Assembly (NCBI GenBank): GCA_022708005.1
Contig: JAKIZN010000098.1
Span: 1-6,426 of the forward strand
Length of the DNA stretch: 6,426 bases
Direction of reading: 5' to 3'
DNA from: Bacteroidota bacterium
GTDB taxonomy: Bacteria > Bacteroidota > Ignavibacteria > Kapaibacteriales > UBA2268
In this document: piece after piece, positions 1 to 5,818 of the stretch
Layout of the letters: each line of letters starts with the position of its first letter
Position numbering within the stretch: position 1 is the stretch's first letter
Position numbers and translations under genes: made by a program
The notes under the pieces: model-generated
Told to the model about the DNA's origin: nothing
The model's database searches: none
The model's input: the letters and a program-made list of their open reading frames with translations, nothing else

Positions 1-554
1 TTGTTGGTAAGCCCATTAAATTTGTTGGAACTGGCGAAAAACTTGATGCTCTCGAGCCATTCCACCCAGAAAGAATTGCATCTCGCATTATCGGTATGGG
101 CGATATTTTAACTTTGGTCGAAAAAGCCGAACAGGAATTTGACCAAAAAGAAGCTGAAGCACTCGAAGAAAAAATCAAGAAAAATCAGTTTACTTTCGAT
201 GACTTTTTAGCTCAACTGAAGACCATAAAAAAAATGGGTTCGATACGAGACTTGCTCGGTATGATACCCGGTATGGACAAGGCGATGAAAAACATCAACA
301 TCGATGATAATGCTTTTTCTAAAGTAGAAGCAATTATATACTCGATGACTCCAAAAGAGCGCTCTACTCCAAAAATCATTAATGGCTCTCGCAGAATCCG
401 CATTGCTAAAGGCAGTGGCACAACAGTGCAAGACGTTAATAAACTTTTAAAGCAATTTGATGAAATGCAAAAGCTTATGAAAAGCGTCGCTTTGGGCAAA
501 CGCTCAAAGTTTTTGCCTAATATGCCATTCGGATTCGGTGCTCAGAAGAGATAG
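1..554 (+). CDS. ffh: Signal recognition particle protein Ffh (SRP54), C-terminal part
   Basis: The gene enters from the left edge, open in the frame beginning at base 3, so only about the last 183 residues are present. Ffh is the GTPase subunit of the signal recognition particle; with 4.5S RNA it binds signal sequences of nascent membrane proteins and delivers them to FtsY. The visible part starts at the end of the NG domain, where GKPIKFVGTGEKLDALEPF and the following PERIASRIIGMGD are hallmark Ffh sequences. The M domain follows: a Met-rich segment (MGSIRDLLGMIPGMDKAMK) that lines the signal-sequence groove, then SRRIRIAKGSGTTVQDVN and LLKQFDEM, the helix-turn-helix that binds SRP RNA. The C-terminus ends soon after the RNA-binding helices, as in most bacteria. 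An ATG at 96 is internal and is not the start. rpsP lies 43 bases downstream on the same strand, a common pairing that suggests cotranscription. Confidence 0.98.
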   Translation, partial: VGKPIKFVGTGEKLDALEPFHPERIASRIIGMGDILTLVEKAEQEFDQKEAEALEEKIKKNQFTFDDFLAQLKTIKKMGSIRDLLGMIPGMDKAMKNINIDDNAFSKVEAIIYSMTPKERSTPKIINGSRRIRIAKGSGTTVQDVNKLLKQFDEMQKLMKSVALGKRSKFLPNMPFGFGAQKR

Positions 555-597
555 TATTTTTTGAAAAATTATTTATTTATAAAATAGGAACACTATA

Positions 598-1068
598 ATG
601 GTTAAATTAAGATTAAGAAGAAAAGGAAGAATCCATCATCCAGTATATGATATAGTGGCTGTTGATGGAAGAAGCCGCCGCGACGGTGCTTTTCTTGAAA
701 GATTGGGCTATTATGACCCACATGCAAATTCAAAGACAATCAAACTGAACCACGAAAGAGCAGTTTATTGGCTAAATGTTGGCGCTCAGCCTACTAATGT
801 TGTAAGATTATTGCTTAGCTACGACGGCGTATTGCTACGCCGCGCTTTGATGTTCAAAGGCAAGAGCGAAGAAGAAATCGGCGTTGAAATTGAGAAGCAT
901 CGCAAAGTTGCAGCCGATAGATACAAACGCCGCAAAGAGTTAAGAGTTCGCCGCAGAGAAAATAAAATAAAAGCAGAACTCGAAGCAAAAGCTAAAGCCG
1001 AGAAAGAAGCTGAAGAAGCAAAAGCCGCTGAAGCTGCTGCTGCGGCAGAGGCGCCAGCCGAAGTATAA
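598..1068 (+). CDS. rpsP: 30S ribosomal protein S16
   Basis: S16 is a small-subunit protein that binds 16S rRNA in the body of the 30S particle and helps its assembly. The first 85 or so residues are the whole conserved domain: KLRLRRKGRIHHPVYDIVAV followed by DGRSRRDGAFLERLGYYDP (residues 22-41) is the S16 signature, and the family's NHERAVYWLNVGAQPT segment follows at 51-66. E. coli S16 has 82 residues; this protein has 156. Residues 90-156 form a charged extension, first Lys/Arg-rich (YKRRKELRVRRRENK), then Lys/Glu/Ala repeats, ending in an Ala-rich tail. Such tails are common in Bacteroidota and Chlorobiota, so this is probably genuine and not a frameshift. The start is supported by AGGAA at 586-590, 7 bases before ATG. 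It follows ffh and is closed by the hairpin at 1092-1125; rimM and trmD do not follow. Confidence 0.98.
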   Translation: MVKLRLRRKGRIHHPVYDIVAVDGRSRRDGAFLERLGYYDPHANSKTIKLNHERAVYWLNVGAQPTNVVRLLLSYDGVLLRRALMFKGKSEEEIGVEIEKHRKVAADRYKRRKELRVRRRENKIKAELEAKAKAEKEAEEAKAAEAAAAAEAPAEV

Positions 1069-1091
1069 ATCAATATACTTTCATGTTTACA

Positions 1092-1125
1092 AAGGGCTGC
1101 TTGTGGTTATAAACGGGCAGCCCTT
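1092..1125 (+). terminator. Hairpin after rpsP, probable terminator
   Basis: A perfect 9-bp inverted repeat, AAGGGCTGC (1092-1100) and GCAGCCCTT (1117-1125), encloses a 16-base loop and begins 23 bases after the rpsP stop. The bases that follow are AATATTTATAAAAAC, AT-rich but without a true T run, so classical intrinsic termination would be weak. Its place between two separately expressed genes supports a role as transcript end. Confidence 0.6.
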
Positions 1126-1215
1126 AATATTTATAAAAACAGTTTGGTTAGATTAAATATTTTAGCTAATTTAGTTGTTTAGTATTTTATATACTATATT
1201 AATTTTTTCTTAACG

Positions 1216-1223
1216 TATATTTG
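1216..1223 (+). promoter_or_regulatory. Possible Bacteroidota-type -7 promoter box
   Basis: TATATTTG matches the TAnnTTTG -7 consensus of Bacteroidota primary-sigma promoters and lies 25 bases before the GTG start at 1249, after the rpsP hairpin. A convincing -33 TTTG/TTG partner is not found at the usual distance; the nearest, TTGTTT at 1175-1180, is too far away. In such AT-rich DNA one 8-mer match can be chance. Confidence 0.3.
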
Positions 1224-1234
1224 TGTTATTTCAT

Positions 1235-1240
1235 GAAGGA
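1235..1240 (+). promoter_or_regulatory. Ribosome-binding site fixing a GTG start
   Basis: GAAGGA lies 8 bases before GTG at 1249. It supports the GTG over the first in-frame ATG (1306), which would cut into the N-terminal Cys motif and has no comparable site upstream. Confidence 0.7.
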
Positions 1241-1248
1241 TCTACATC

Positions 1249-2916
1249 GTGATTGCTGAACTATCAACAGAACAAAAACGCAGTATTTGGGAGCGTCAAA
1301 ATGGTATGTGTGCCTTGACAGGTAAAAAATTTGAGACTTTTGACGAAACGCTCGAAGCAGACTATTTACTAATTAGCCCCGATAGCCCACACGAAATTGA
1401 TAATTCCGTGCTGGTCATCAAGTCGGGCGAACTAAGCCCTGTTAAAAGAACTTCGCCAGATGGAAAAGTTTTTTTAAGAAAGTACCTTTTGCCATATTCT
1501 AATCTTCCGAACTATACTAATGAAGAGTTTTTATCCGAAATAGGAATAGACGTCAATAGCGTAGCGGAACTATCAAAGACCAACAAGAATTGGAAAGATT
1601 TGAAAAATTCTATTAGAGAGCTAACCCAATTGCTAAATAATCATCCCGCACCGCCCGAAGAAAAGAAAGAGCTAACCGATAAGCTCAATTCTGCTTTGGA
1701 AACTGTTATCTCTCGCAATAAGGAAGAATTAGAAAAAACAAAGGCTGAACAATCAGAGTCTTATGAAAAAATTAAAGTTGTGGTCGCAGACGCAATTCAA
1801 TTTGCATCGGAAACAGATAACTTTAAGCTTGGCAGAGAAAAACTTATCGCCGCTCAAAATGAATACCGCAAGGCAACGCTTGCAAGAGAGCATGCCGAAG
1901 AGCTATTGCAAAAGCTAAATAATGCTATCGAAGAGCTAAATAAACGTTCTATCGAAGAACGTGAAAATTATGAGATGGAATGTTCGGAAAATTTCCATTT
2001 GCTGAAGGCAAAGGTAGAGACAACAGTTGAAAAAGCTAATAAAGCTACCCACTTCAAGACTGCGCGCCAAAGTTTGATAGATTTGCAAACTGAAATTAAA
2101 GATAAAAAGTTGAAACGTAATCAAAGGGAAGAGCTATACCGAGTTATTCGTGAATGTTTCGACGGCGTCAATCAAAGGCAACAGCAAGAACGTCAAGTAA
2201 CAGACGCTGAGTATGATGAAAACTACACAAAAATTAAAAAGGTAGTCGATGAAGCCGTTTCTTTTGCTGCCAACGTTACTGATAATTTCAAAGAAGCGAA
2301 AGAAACTTTAATCGCGGCTCAAGCTGCCATTAAAGCCGTAAGTTTAAGAAGAAGCCAGAAAGATGAGCTATTTGCCGATATTCGCCGAATCTTTGAAATT
2401 GTAAACGAGCGGCAAAGCGCTGATAAAGAAGTTTATGACAAAGAAGCAGACGAAAACTACTCAAAACTTTCCGCAAAGGTCGAAGAGGCATTTGTATATC
2501 TAAATAACACAAGCGATTTCCGCTTACTACGCGAAAATATTATTGGTATACAAAGCGAAGTTAGAATATTGAAGCTAAAGCGCGACCAAAGGCGAGAGTT
2601 GCTCGATAAGATTCAAAGCGCTTTTGCTATTATCGATAAGCTCAAAAACGACTATTTTGAAAAGAGAAAGCAAGAGCGAACAGTTAAATTAAATGAAATA
2701 CTCAACAATTTGCAGATGAAAGTAGAGCGTTTAGAAGAATCTTTGGCTGCTGACAAATCTTCATTAGAGAGTTTGCAAAACACTGAAGAAAAAAATGACG
2801 AAATTAACGAAAAAATTCAGCAAATTGAAGCGAGAATAAAAGAAAAACTTGAAAAAATCGAGGAAACCAAAAAGCGTTTCGAAGAAATTGAAAAAGAGCG
2901 CGACGAGATAAAATAA
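1249..2916 (+). CDS. Helical repeat protein with degenerate HNH-like N-terminus and five DUF349-like repeats
   Basis: No named function is recognised. Residues 8-60 read like the start of a small HNH nuclease: EQKRSIWERQNGMCALTGKKF, then EADYLLISPD and, 13 residues after the Tyr, DN followed by a hydrophobic strand (SVLV). The pattern is Cys, D-H, N, but the catalytic His is Tyr39 and only one Cys of the usual zinc pairs is visible, so nuclease activity is doubtful. Residues 112-480 are five tandem helical repeats with aromatic anchors W115, F192, F269, F347 and F424 and an (E/D)(E)L anchor at L142, L219, L296, L374 and L451. This layout (aromatic, helix, basic-rich turn, EEL-helix) resembles DUF349, a domain found in up to five copies. 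Residues 480-555 are a highly charged coiled coil. No signal peptide or membrane segment is seen, so it is probably cytosolic. It stands alone, with its own ribosome-binding site and a hairpin on each side. The reading frame is secure; the HNH and DUF349 assignments are by eye. Confidence 0.9.
   Translation: MIAELSTEQKRSIWERQNGMCALTGKKFETFDETLEADYLLISPDSPHEIDNSVLVIKSGELSPVKRTSPDGKVFLRKYLLPYSNLPNYTNEEFLSEIGIDVNSVAELSKTNKNWKDLKNSIRELTQLLNNHPAPPEEKKELTDKLNSALETVISRNKEELEKTKAEQSESYEKIKVVVADAIQFASETDNFKLGREKLIAAQNEYRKATLAREHAEELLQKLNNAIEELNKRSIEERENYEMECSENFHLLKAKVETTVEKANKATHFKTARQSLIDLQTEIKDKKLKRNQREELYRVIRECFDGVNQRQQQERQVTDAEYDENYTKIKKVVDEAVSFAANVTDNFKEAKETLIAAQAAIKAVSLRRSQKDELFADIRRIFEIVNERQSADKEVYDKEADENYSKLSAKVEEAFVYLNNTSDFRLLRENIIGIQSEVRILKLKRDQRRELLDKIQSAFAIIDKLKNDYFEKRKQERTVKLNEILNNLQMKVERLEESLAADKSSLESLQNTEEKNDEINEKIQQIEARIKEKLEKIEETKKRFEEIEKERDEIK
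1582..2673 (+). repeat. Five tandem protein-level repeats of about 77 codons
   Basis: Units cover approximately residues 112-188, 189-265, 266-343, 344-420 and 421-475 of the protein starting at 1249. Two independent anchors (the aromatic residue and the Leu of the EEL motif) both step by 77, 77, 78 and 77 residues. Units 2-5 also share a TDNF/SDF opening and R-R/Q-x-EL in mid-unit, and units 3 and 4 end in DENY. The first unit is the most divergent. The repeat is seen in the protein and is not an exact DNA repeat. Confidence 0.85.
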
Positions 2917-2926
2917 AAATCTTGTG

Positions 2927-2953
2927 TGGGCAAGGGAGAGCGTCCCTTGCCCA
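2927..2953 (+). terminator. Strong hairpin after the repeat-protein gene, probable terminator
   Basis: A perfect 11-bp inverted repeat, TGGGCAAGGGA (2927-2937) and TCCCTTGCCCA (2943-2953), closes a 5-base loop (GAGCG). With wobble pairs it extends outward to about 2923/2957. It starts 10 bases after the stop codon. What follows (TACGTGTGCTTATAAAT) has no T run, as at the rpsP hairpin. Confidence 0.65.
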
Positions 2954-3037
2954 TACGTGTGCTTATAAATAGCCTATCTAATTTATTGCTTTGCTTATTT
3001 TGGCACGCAATGAGTGGATTTGTGCGAGTATTAAATT

Positions 3038-3103
3038 TGGCGGAATGCCCGCTGCCCACTCTCATTCTCTTGGGAAATCCCCTATAACACTTCCGCCATT
3101 TTT
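3038..3103 (+). promoter_or_regulatory. Leader with alternative hairpins before the PTPS gene
   Basis: TGGCGGAA (3038-3045) is perfectly complementary to TTCCGCCA (3091-3098), and the second arm is followed at once by TTTTT (3099-3103) and then by the AGGAG ribosome-binding site. The first arm can instead pair locally as GCGG (3040-3043) with CCGC (3049-3052). The CCCA at 3055-3058 can pair with TGGG at 3071-3074, which also competes with a small GGG/CCC hairpin at 3072-3081. Mutually exclusive stems ending in a T run just before the start codon are the layout of an attenuator or riboswitch. This is a structural observation only; the 45-base loop makes the long stem marginal, and no known riboswitch class is recognised. 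Confidence 0.3.
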
Positions 3104-3108
3104 AGGAG
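3104..3108 (+). promoter_or_regulatory. Ribosome-binding site deciding the PTPS start
   Basis: AGGAG lies 5 bases before ATG 3114 and 8 bases before ATG 3117. It excludes the far upstream in-frame ATG at 2991, whose extra 41 residues match nothing in the family. Either of the two adjacent ATGs is possible. Confidence 0.8.
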
Positions 3109-3113
3109 CGATT

Positions 3114-3521
3114 ATGATGTATGTTACGCGACAAGTGAAATTTTCAGCAGGACATCGGCTGCATAACCCACTGCTTTCTGATGAAGAAAACGTGTCGATT
3201 TTCGATAAATGTAATAACCCAAATGGGCATGGACACAACTACATATTAGAGGTAACCCTTTCTGGTGAAATTAATCCATCTACAGGGTATGTCTATGATT
3301 TAAAAAAACTTAAAACAATCATTTACGATGAAATTGTTGATAAGGTTGACCATAAAAATCTCAATACTGATGTAGAGTTTTTGAAAGGCATTAATCCGAC
3401 AGTTGAAAATCTTGCTGTTGCCATTTGGAACTTGCTTGCAAACAAGTTTGATGAAGCTAAATTATATAAAATAAAAATATTTGAGACAGACACAAGTTTT
3501 GTCGAGTATTATGGAGAATAA
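3114..3521 (+). CDS. 6-pyruvoyl-tetrahydropterin synthase, mammalian-type (QueD superfamily)
   Basis: The enzyme converts 7,8-dihydroneopterin triphosphate, the FolE product, into 6-pyruvoyl-tetrahydropterin; the QueD branch instead makes carboxy-tetrahydropterin for queuosine. From ATG 3114 it has 135 residues, the normal length. The zinc ligands are H14 (SAGHRL), H39 and H41 (NGHGHNY). Catalytic residues are C33, D79 and H80 (VDHKNL), and E124 (ETD) for the pterin; all sit at a constant offset from rat PTPS C42, D88, H89 and E133. KCNNPNGHGHNY is virtually the animal PTPS motif: Cys and the first zinc His are five residues apart, against three in E. coli QueD (CxxxHGH). Tetrahydrobiopterin-type synthesis is therefore more likely than queuosine, although no sepiapterin reductase is in the window. 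It is the first gene of a unit with folE, which starts 2 bases after its stop. The start could also be ATG 3117. Confidence 0.94.
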   Translation: MMYVTRQVKFSAGHRLHNPLLSDEENVSIFDKCNNPNGHGHNYILEVTLSGEINPSTGYVYDLKKLKTIIYDEIVDKVDHKNLNTDVEFLKGINPTVENLAVAIWNLLANKFDEAKLYKIKIFETDTSFVEYYGE

Positions 3522-3523
3522 AG

Positions 3524-4258
3524 ATGAGCAAAGAAATAGTGCCCAAACCCGATGATAAAATTATAAAACCTAAAAGAGATATTCAAAAGAAAAACTTATC
3601 AAGTGAAGAAGTTCAAGTATTTAATAAATTTAATGCTTACGGATATGAGCTTTTTGACTCAAACGGTAATATGCCAATTTCAGATGATGAAAGGCAAACA
3701 ATGCTGCTACAGCTCGAAGAAAAATTTAAGGAAGTGCTTGATATTTTAAGAATTTCAAGAAATGATCCAAATGCTACAGCCACTCCACGGCGAATGGCGA
3801 AAATGTTCGTAAATGAACTGCTTTCTGGAAGATTCACTAATCCGCCTACATTAACTGTTTTTCCTAACCGTAAGAAAGTAGATAACTTAGTGATTAGCAA
3901 AGGTATCGAAGTTATGTCGCTTTGTTCGCACCACTGGTTGCCTATAAGCGGACACTGCACAGTTGCTTATATCCCGGGGGATTTTGTTATTGGCATTTCG
4001 AAAATATCGAGAATAGTAGAGTGGTTTTCGCGGCGAGCGCAAATCCAAGAAGAGCTTGGCGAGCAAATTGCTGATTATCTTGAAGAATTGATAAAGCCCA
4101 AAGCTCTGGGGGTAGTTATCAAAGCTCGGCATTATTGTATGATAGCACGCGGCGTCAGAGGCTCGGAAGAGCAATCGATTATGACTACTTCCGTTATGCG
4201 CGGCTTACTTATGGAAGAAGAAAGCCTTAGGAACGAATTTGTGAGCTTAATTTTATAA
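3524..4258 (+). CDS. folE: GTP cyclohydrolase I
   Basis: FolE opens the GTP imidazole ring and rearranges the product to 7,8-dihydroneopterin triphosphate, the entry to folate, biopterin and 7-deazaguanine pathways. The zinc ligands are C134 and H137 (LCSHHW) and C205 (RHYCMIARG), with the catalytic His at 136. GISKISRIVEWFSRRAQIQE (157-176) is the family's core signature. Residues 85-95 (ATATPRRMAKM) are the usual substrate-side motif, and the protein ends shortly after the MTTSVMRGL segment. At 244 residues it is slightly longer than E. coli FolE because of a charged, probably disordered N-terminus (1-30). The common CEHH motif is CSHH here. GGAG at 3513-3516 is 7 bases before ATG. The gene is tightly coupled to PTPS upstream and overlaps rnhB by one base (TAATG), so the three are surely cotranscribed, and adjacency to PTPS suggests the product is passed to it. 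Confidence 0.97.
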   Translation: MSKEIVPKPDDKIIKPKRDIQKKNLSSEEVQVFNKFNAYGYELFDSNGNMPISDDERQTMLLQLEEKFKEVLDILRISRNDPNATATPRRMAKMFVNELLSGRFTNPPTLTVFPNRKKVDNLVISKGIEVMSLCSHHWLPISGHCTVAYIPGDFVIGISKISRIVEWFSRRAQIQEELGEQIADYLEELIKPKALGVVIKARHYCMIARGVRGSEEQSIMTTSVMRGLLMEEESLRNEFVSLIL

Positions 4259-4893
4259 TGGATGCTCTCAAAAAAGATATTGAGAAATTCTATAAATCGA
4301 AGTATAAACTTGTTGCTGGCATAGACGAAGCGGGGCGTGGAGCGTTGGCAGGTCCGGTGGTAGCTGCTGCCGTCATACTTCCAAATGACAATACTTTTGA
4401 GAATATTGGGCTCACAGATTCCAAAAAGCTATCTGAGAAAAAACGCGAAGAGCTATATAAGTTTATCACAGAAAACGCCGTAGATTATGGGATAGGGATA
4501 GTGGATAACGCCGAGATTGACAAGATAAATATTCTTAAAGCAACTATGAAGGCAATGAGCTATTCTATTGATAATATGAAACTTAAGCCAGATTATTTAA
4601 TAATAGATGGTAACTACTTTAATAATAATACTATTAGCTTTTCAACTATTGTTCAAGGAGATTTGCTATGTCCTTCAATATCAGCGGCTTCCATTATTGC
4701 AAAGGTTACGCGAGATAGTATTATGAAGAAAATAGCAGAAAACGAGTTCCCACAGTATGATTTTGCAAAAAACAAAGGATATGGTGTTAAGAAACATTTT
4801 CAAATGATTGATAAATATGGAACTTGTATTTATCACAGGAAAACATTTTTAAGTAAACATTTTAATATACTTGAAAATCAGCTATTTAAATAA
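4258..4893 (+). CDS. rnhB: Ribonuclease HII
   Basis: RNase HII cuts 5' of ribonucleotides embedded in DNA, starting ribonucleotide excision repair, and also cleaves RNA in RNA-DNA hybrids. The 211 residues are typical and complete. Active-site carboxylates are D23 and E24 (GIDEAGRGALAGP, which includes the GRG loop that senses the RNA-DNA junction), D117 (IIDGN) and D135 (VQGD); the last two are 18 residues apart, as in E. coli (D108 and D126). Supporting motifs are LTDSKKLSEKKRE (52-64), SISAASIIAKVTRD (140-153) and NKGYGVKKH with YHRKTF near the C-terminus. Its ATG overlaps the folE TAA by one base, so translation is probably coupled to folE. Its presence in a pterin unit looks like convenience and not a shared pathway. 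Confidence 0.97.
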   Translation: MDALKKDIEKFYKSKYKLVAGIDEAGRGALAGPVVAAAVILPNDNTFENIGLTDSKKLSEKKREELYKFITENAVDYGIGIVDNAEIDKINILKATMKAMSYSIDNMKLKPDYLIIDGNYFNNNTISFSTIVQGDLLCPSISAASIIAKVTRDSIMKKIAENEFPQYDFAKNKGYGVKKHFQMIDKYGTCIYHRKTFLSKHFNILENQLFK

Positions 4894-4972
4894 TTTTACT
4901 TGATATTAAATGAAATTTTTAACTAATAGAAAATATTGTAAACTGCATCGTTTAATTAATAATAAATTTCAA

Positions 4973-5809
4973 ATGAAAACAAAACTTTTAATATTGCTGG
5001 TACTGCTGCTAATTGTTGCGTCTTGCGATGATAATTCTCCAGCGACTCCCTCGAATATTGTCGTGCCTAATGAATGGTCGCGTGAAGTAAAAATTGACTC
5101 AGTGCAAACTGCAAATAGGCTTTATTGCACAATTGATAACAAGCAATACATTATTGGCGTGCTTGACCTGTTCGTTTATGAAACAGAAAAAAATTCTGAG
5201 TTAACTAATCAGGCGGAACGAGCTGGAATATCGGAAGATTCGGCGCTGGCAATAGGGCAGAGGGCGTTTATATTTGCTAAAGAGCTGCTTATTAATAAAG
5301 TAGTTACAATTCAGAGAGATGCTTCTGCTAATAATTCTTTGCCTACTGGCGAGCTGTTGAGAAAAGTTATTGTTGATGGCAAACTTTACGATTCGCTGAT
5401 GAAAGCTAATAATTTAGCTGCCACCCGAAAGCCACAGCCAGACGATAGCACGCTATGGGTCAAGGTTAGATACGTTTATGACGGCGATACATTCGATTAT
5501 AAATACGACGGCAATGTTTTAAAAGTCCGAATTTTAGACATTGATTGCTATGAAACGCAGATAAATGAAAGGCTTGAATCGCAAGCAGCCCGAAACAAAA
5601 TTTCTGTAGATTCCGCTTTGAGCCTTGGGCTCGCGGCTAAGGCTTTCGCGACTCAACTGCTAAAAGATAAAACTGTTTTGCTAATGCGTTCAGAAACTGC
5701 TCCGAACAAAGACGTTTACGATAGATATTTGAGATATGTCAGGGTTAATGGTATGAGCTATGATTCGCTTATAAAAAGTATGGGCTATGATGCAAAATAT
5801 AGTCAATAA
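4973..5809 (+). CDS. Lipoprotein with two SNase-like domains, the first degenerate
   Basis: The start is set at ATG 4973 because it begins a textbook lipoprotein signal: MKTK, a run of Leu/Ile/Val, then VASC with the lipidated Cys at residue 18. The in-frame ATG at 4910 would add 21 residues that bury this signal. The mature protein begins CDDNS and should be anchored in the envelope. Residues 39-145 and 163-269 are two copies of one fold, exactly 124 residues apart at YET, DSAL and YDSL. The second matches staphylococcal nuclease: DGDT (170-173), R186, D191 and E194 in VRILDIDCYET, and R254 in DRYLR, equivalents of D21, R35, D40, E43 and R87. The first lacks DGDT, has Gly for R35 and Phe for D40, and keeps E70, so it is probably inactive. 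No clear ribosome-binding site is seen. Function in secreted nucleic-acid degradation is inferred. The stop is 9 bases from that of the convergent minus-strand gene. Confidence 0.88.
   Translation: MKTKLLILLVLLLIVASCDDNSPATPSNIVVPNEWSREVKIDSVQTANRLYCTIDNKQYIIGVLDLFVYETEKNSELTNQAERAGISEDSALAIGQRAFIFAKELLINKVVTIQRDASANNSLPTGELLRKVIVDGKLYDSLMKANNLAATRKPQPDDSTLWVKVRYVYDGDTFDYKYDGNVLKVRILDIDCYETQINERLESQAARNKISVDSALSLGLAAKAFATQLLKDKTVLLMRSETAPNKDVYDRYLRYVRVNGMSYDSLIKSMGYDAKYSQ
5087..5779 (+). repeat. Tandem duplication of an SNase-like domain within one gene
   Basis: Copy 1 is 5087-5407 and copy 2 is 5459-5779, offset by 372 bases (124 codons). Shared positions include LDLFVYET with LDIDCYET, then a Q-A-x-R-x-x-I-S-x-D-S-A-L stretch followed by a helix ending LL-x-x-K-x-V, and finally YDSL. 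The copies have diverged strongly at DNA level, so the duplication is old. Confidence 0.8.
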
Positions 5810-5818
5810 ATTCTCTCA

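Noticed and set aside
1233..1259. Eight-codon reading frame (ATG at 1233) overlapping the GTG start at 1249
   Set aside because: It covers the ribosome-binding site itself and has none of its own; probably accidental.
3032..3039. TAAATTTG, a second match to the TAnnTTTG box
   Set aside because: No -33 partner at the right distance, and such matches are frequent in AT-rich DNA. If real, the transcript would start after the first arm of the proposed leader stem, so it also counts against that finding.
2991..3113. In-frame upstream extension of the PTPS gene from ATG 2991
   Set aside because: The extra residues match nothing in the family, the region carries hairpin-forming arms, and a good AGGAG sits right before ATG 3114/3117.
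2954..3113. preQ1 or tetrahydrofolate riboswitch before the PTPS gene
   Set aside because: I looked for the short preQ1 hairpin with A-rich tail and for the conserved THF core and found neither.
4910..4972. Upstream ATG of the SNase-like lipoprotein
   Set aside because: It would place 21 basic and polar residues before a perfect lipoprotein signal peptide, and has no ribosome-binding site.
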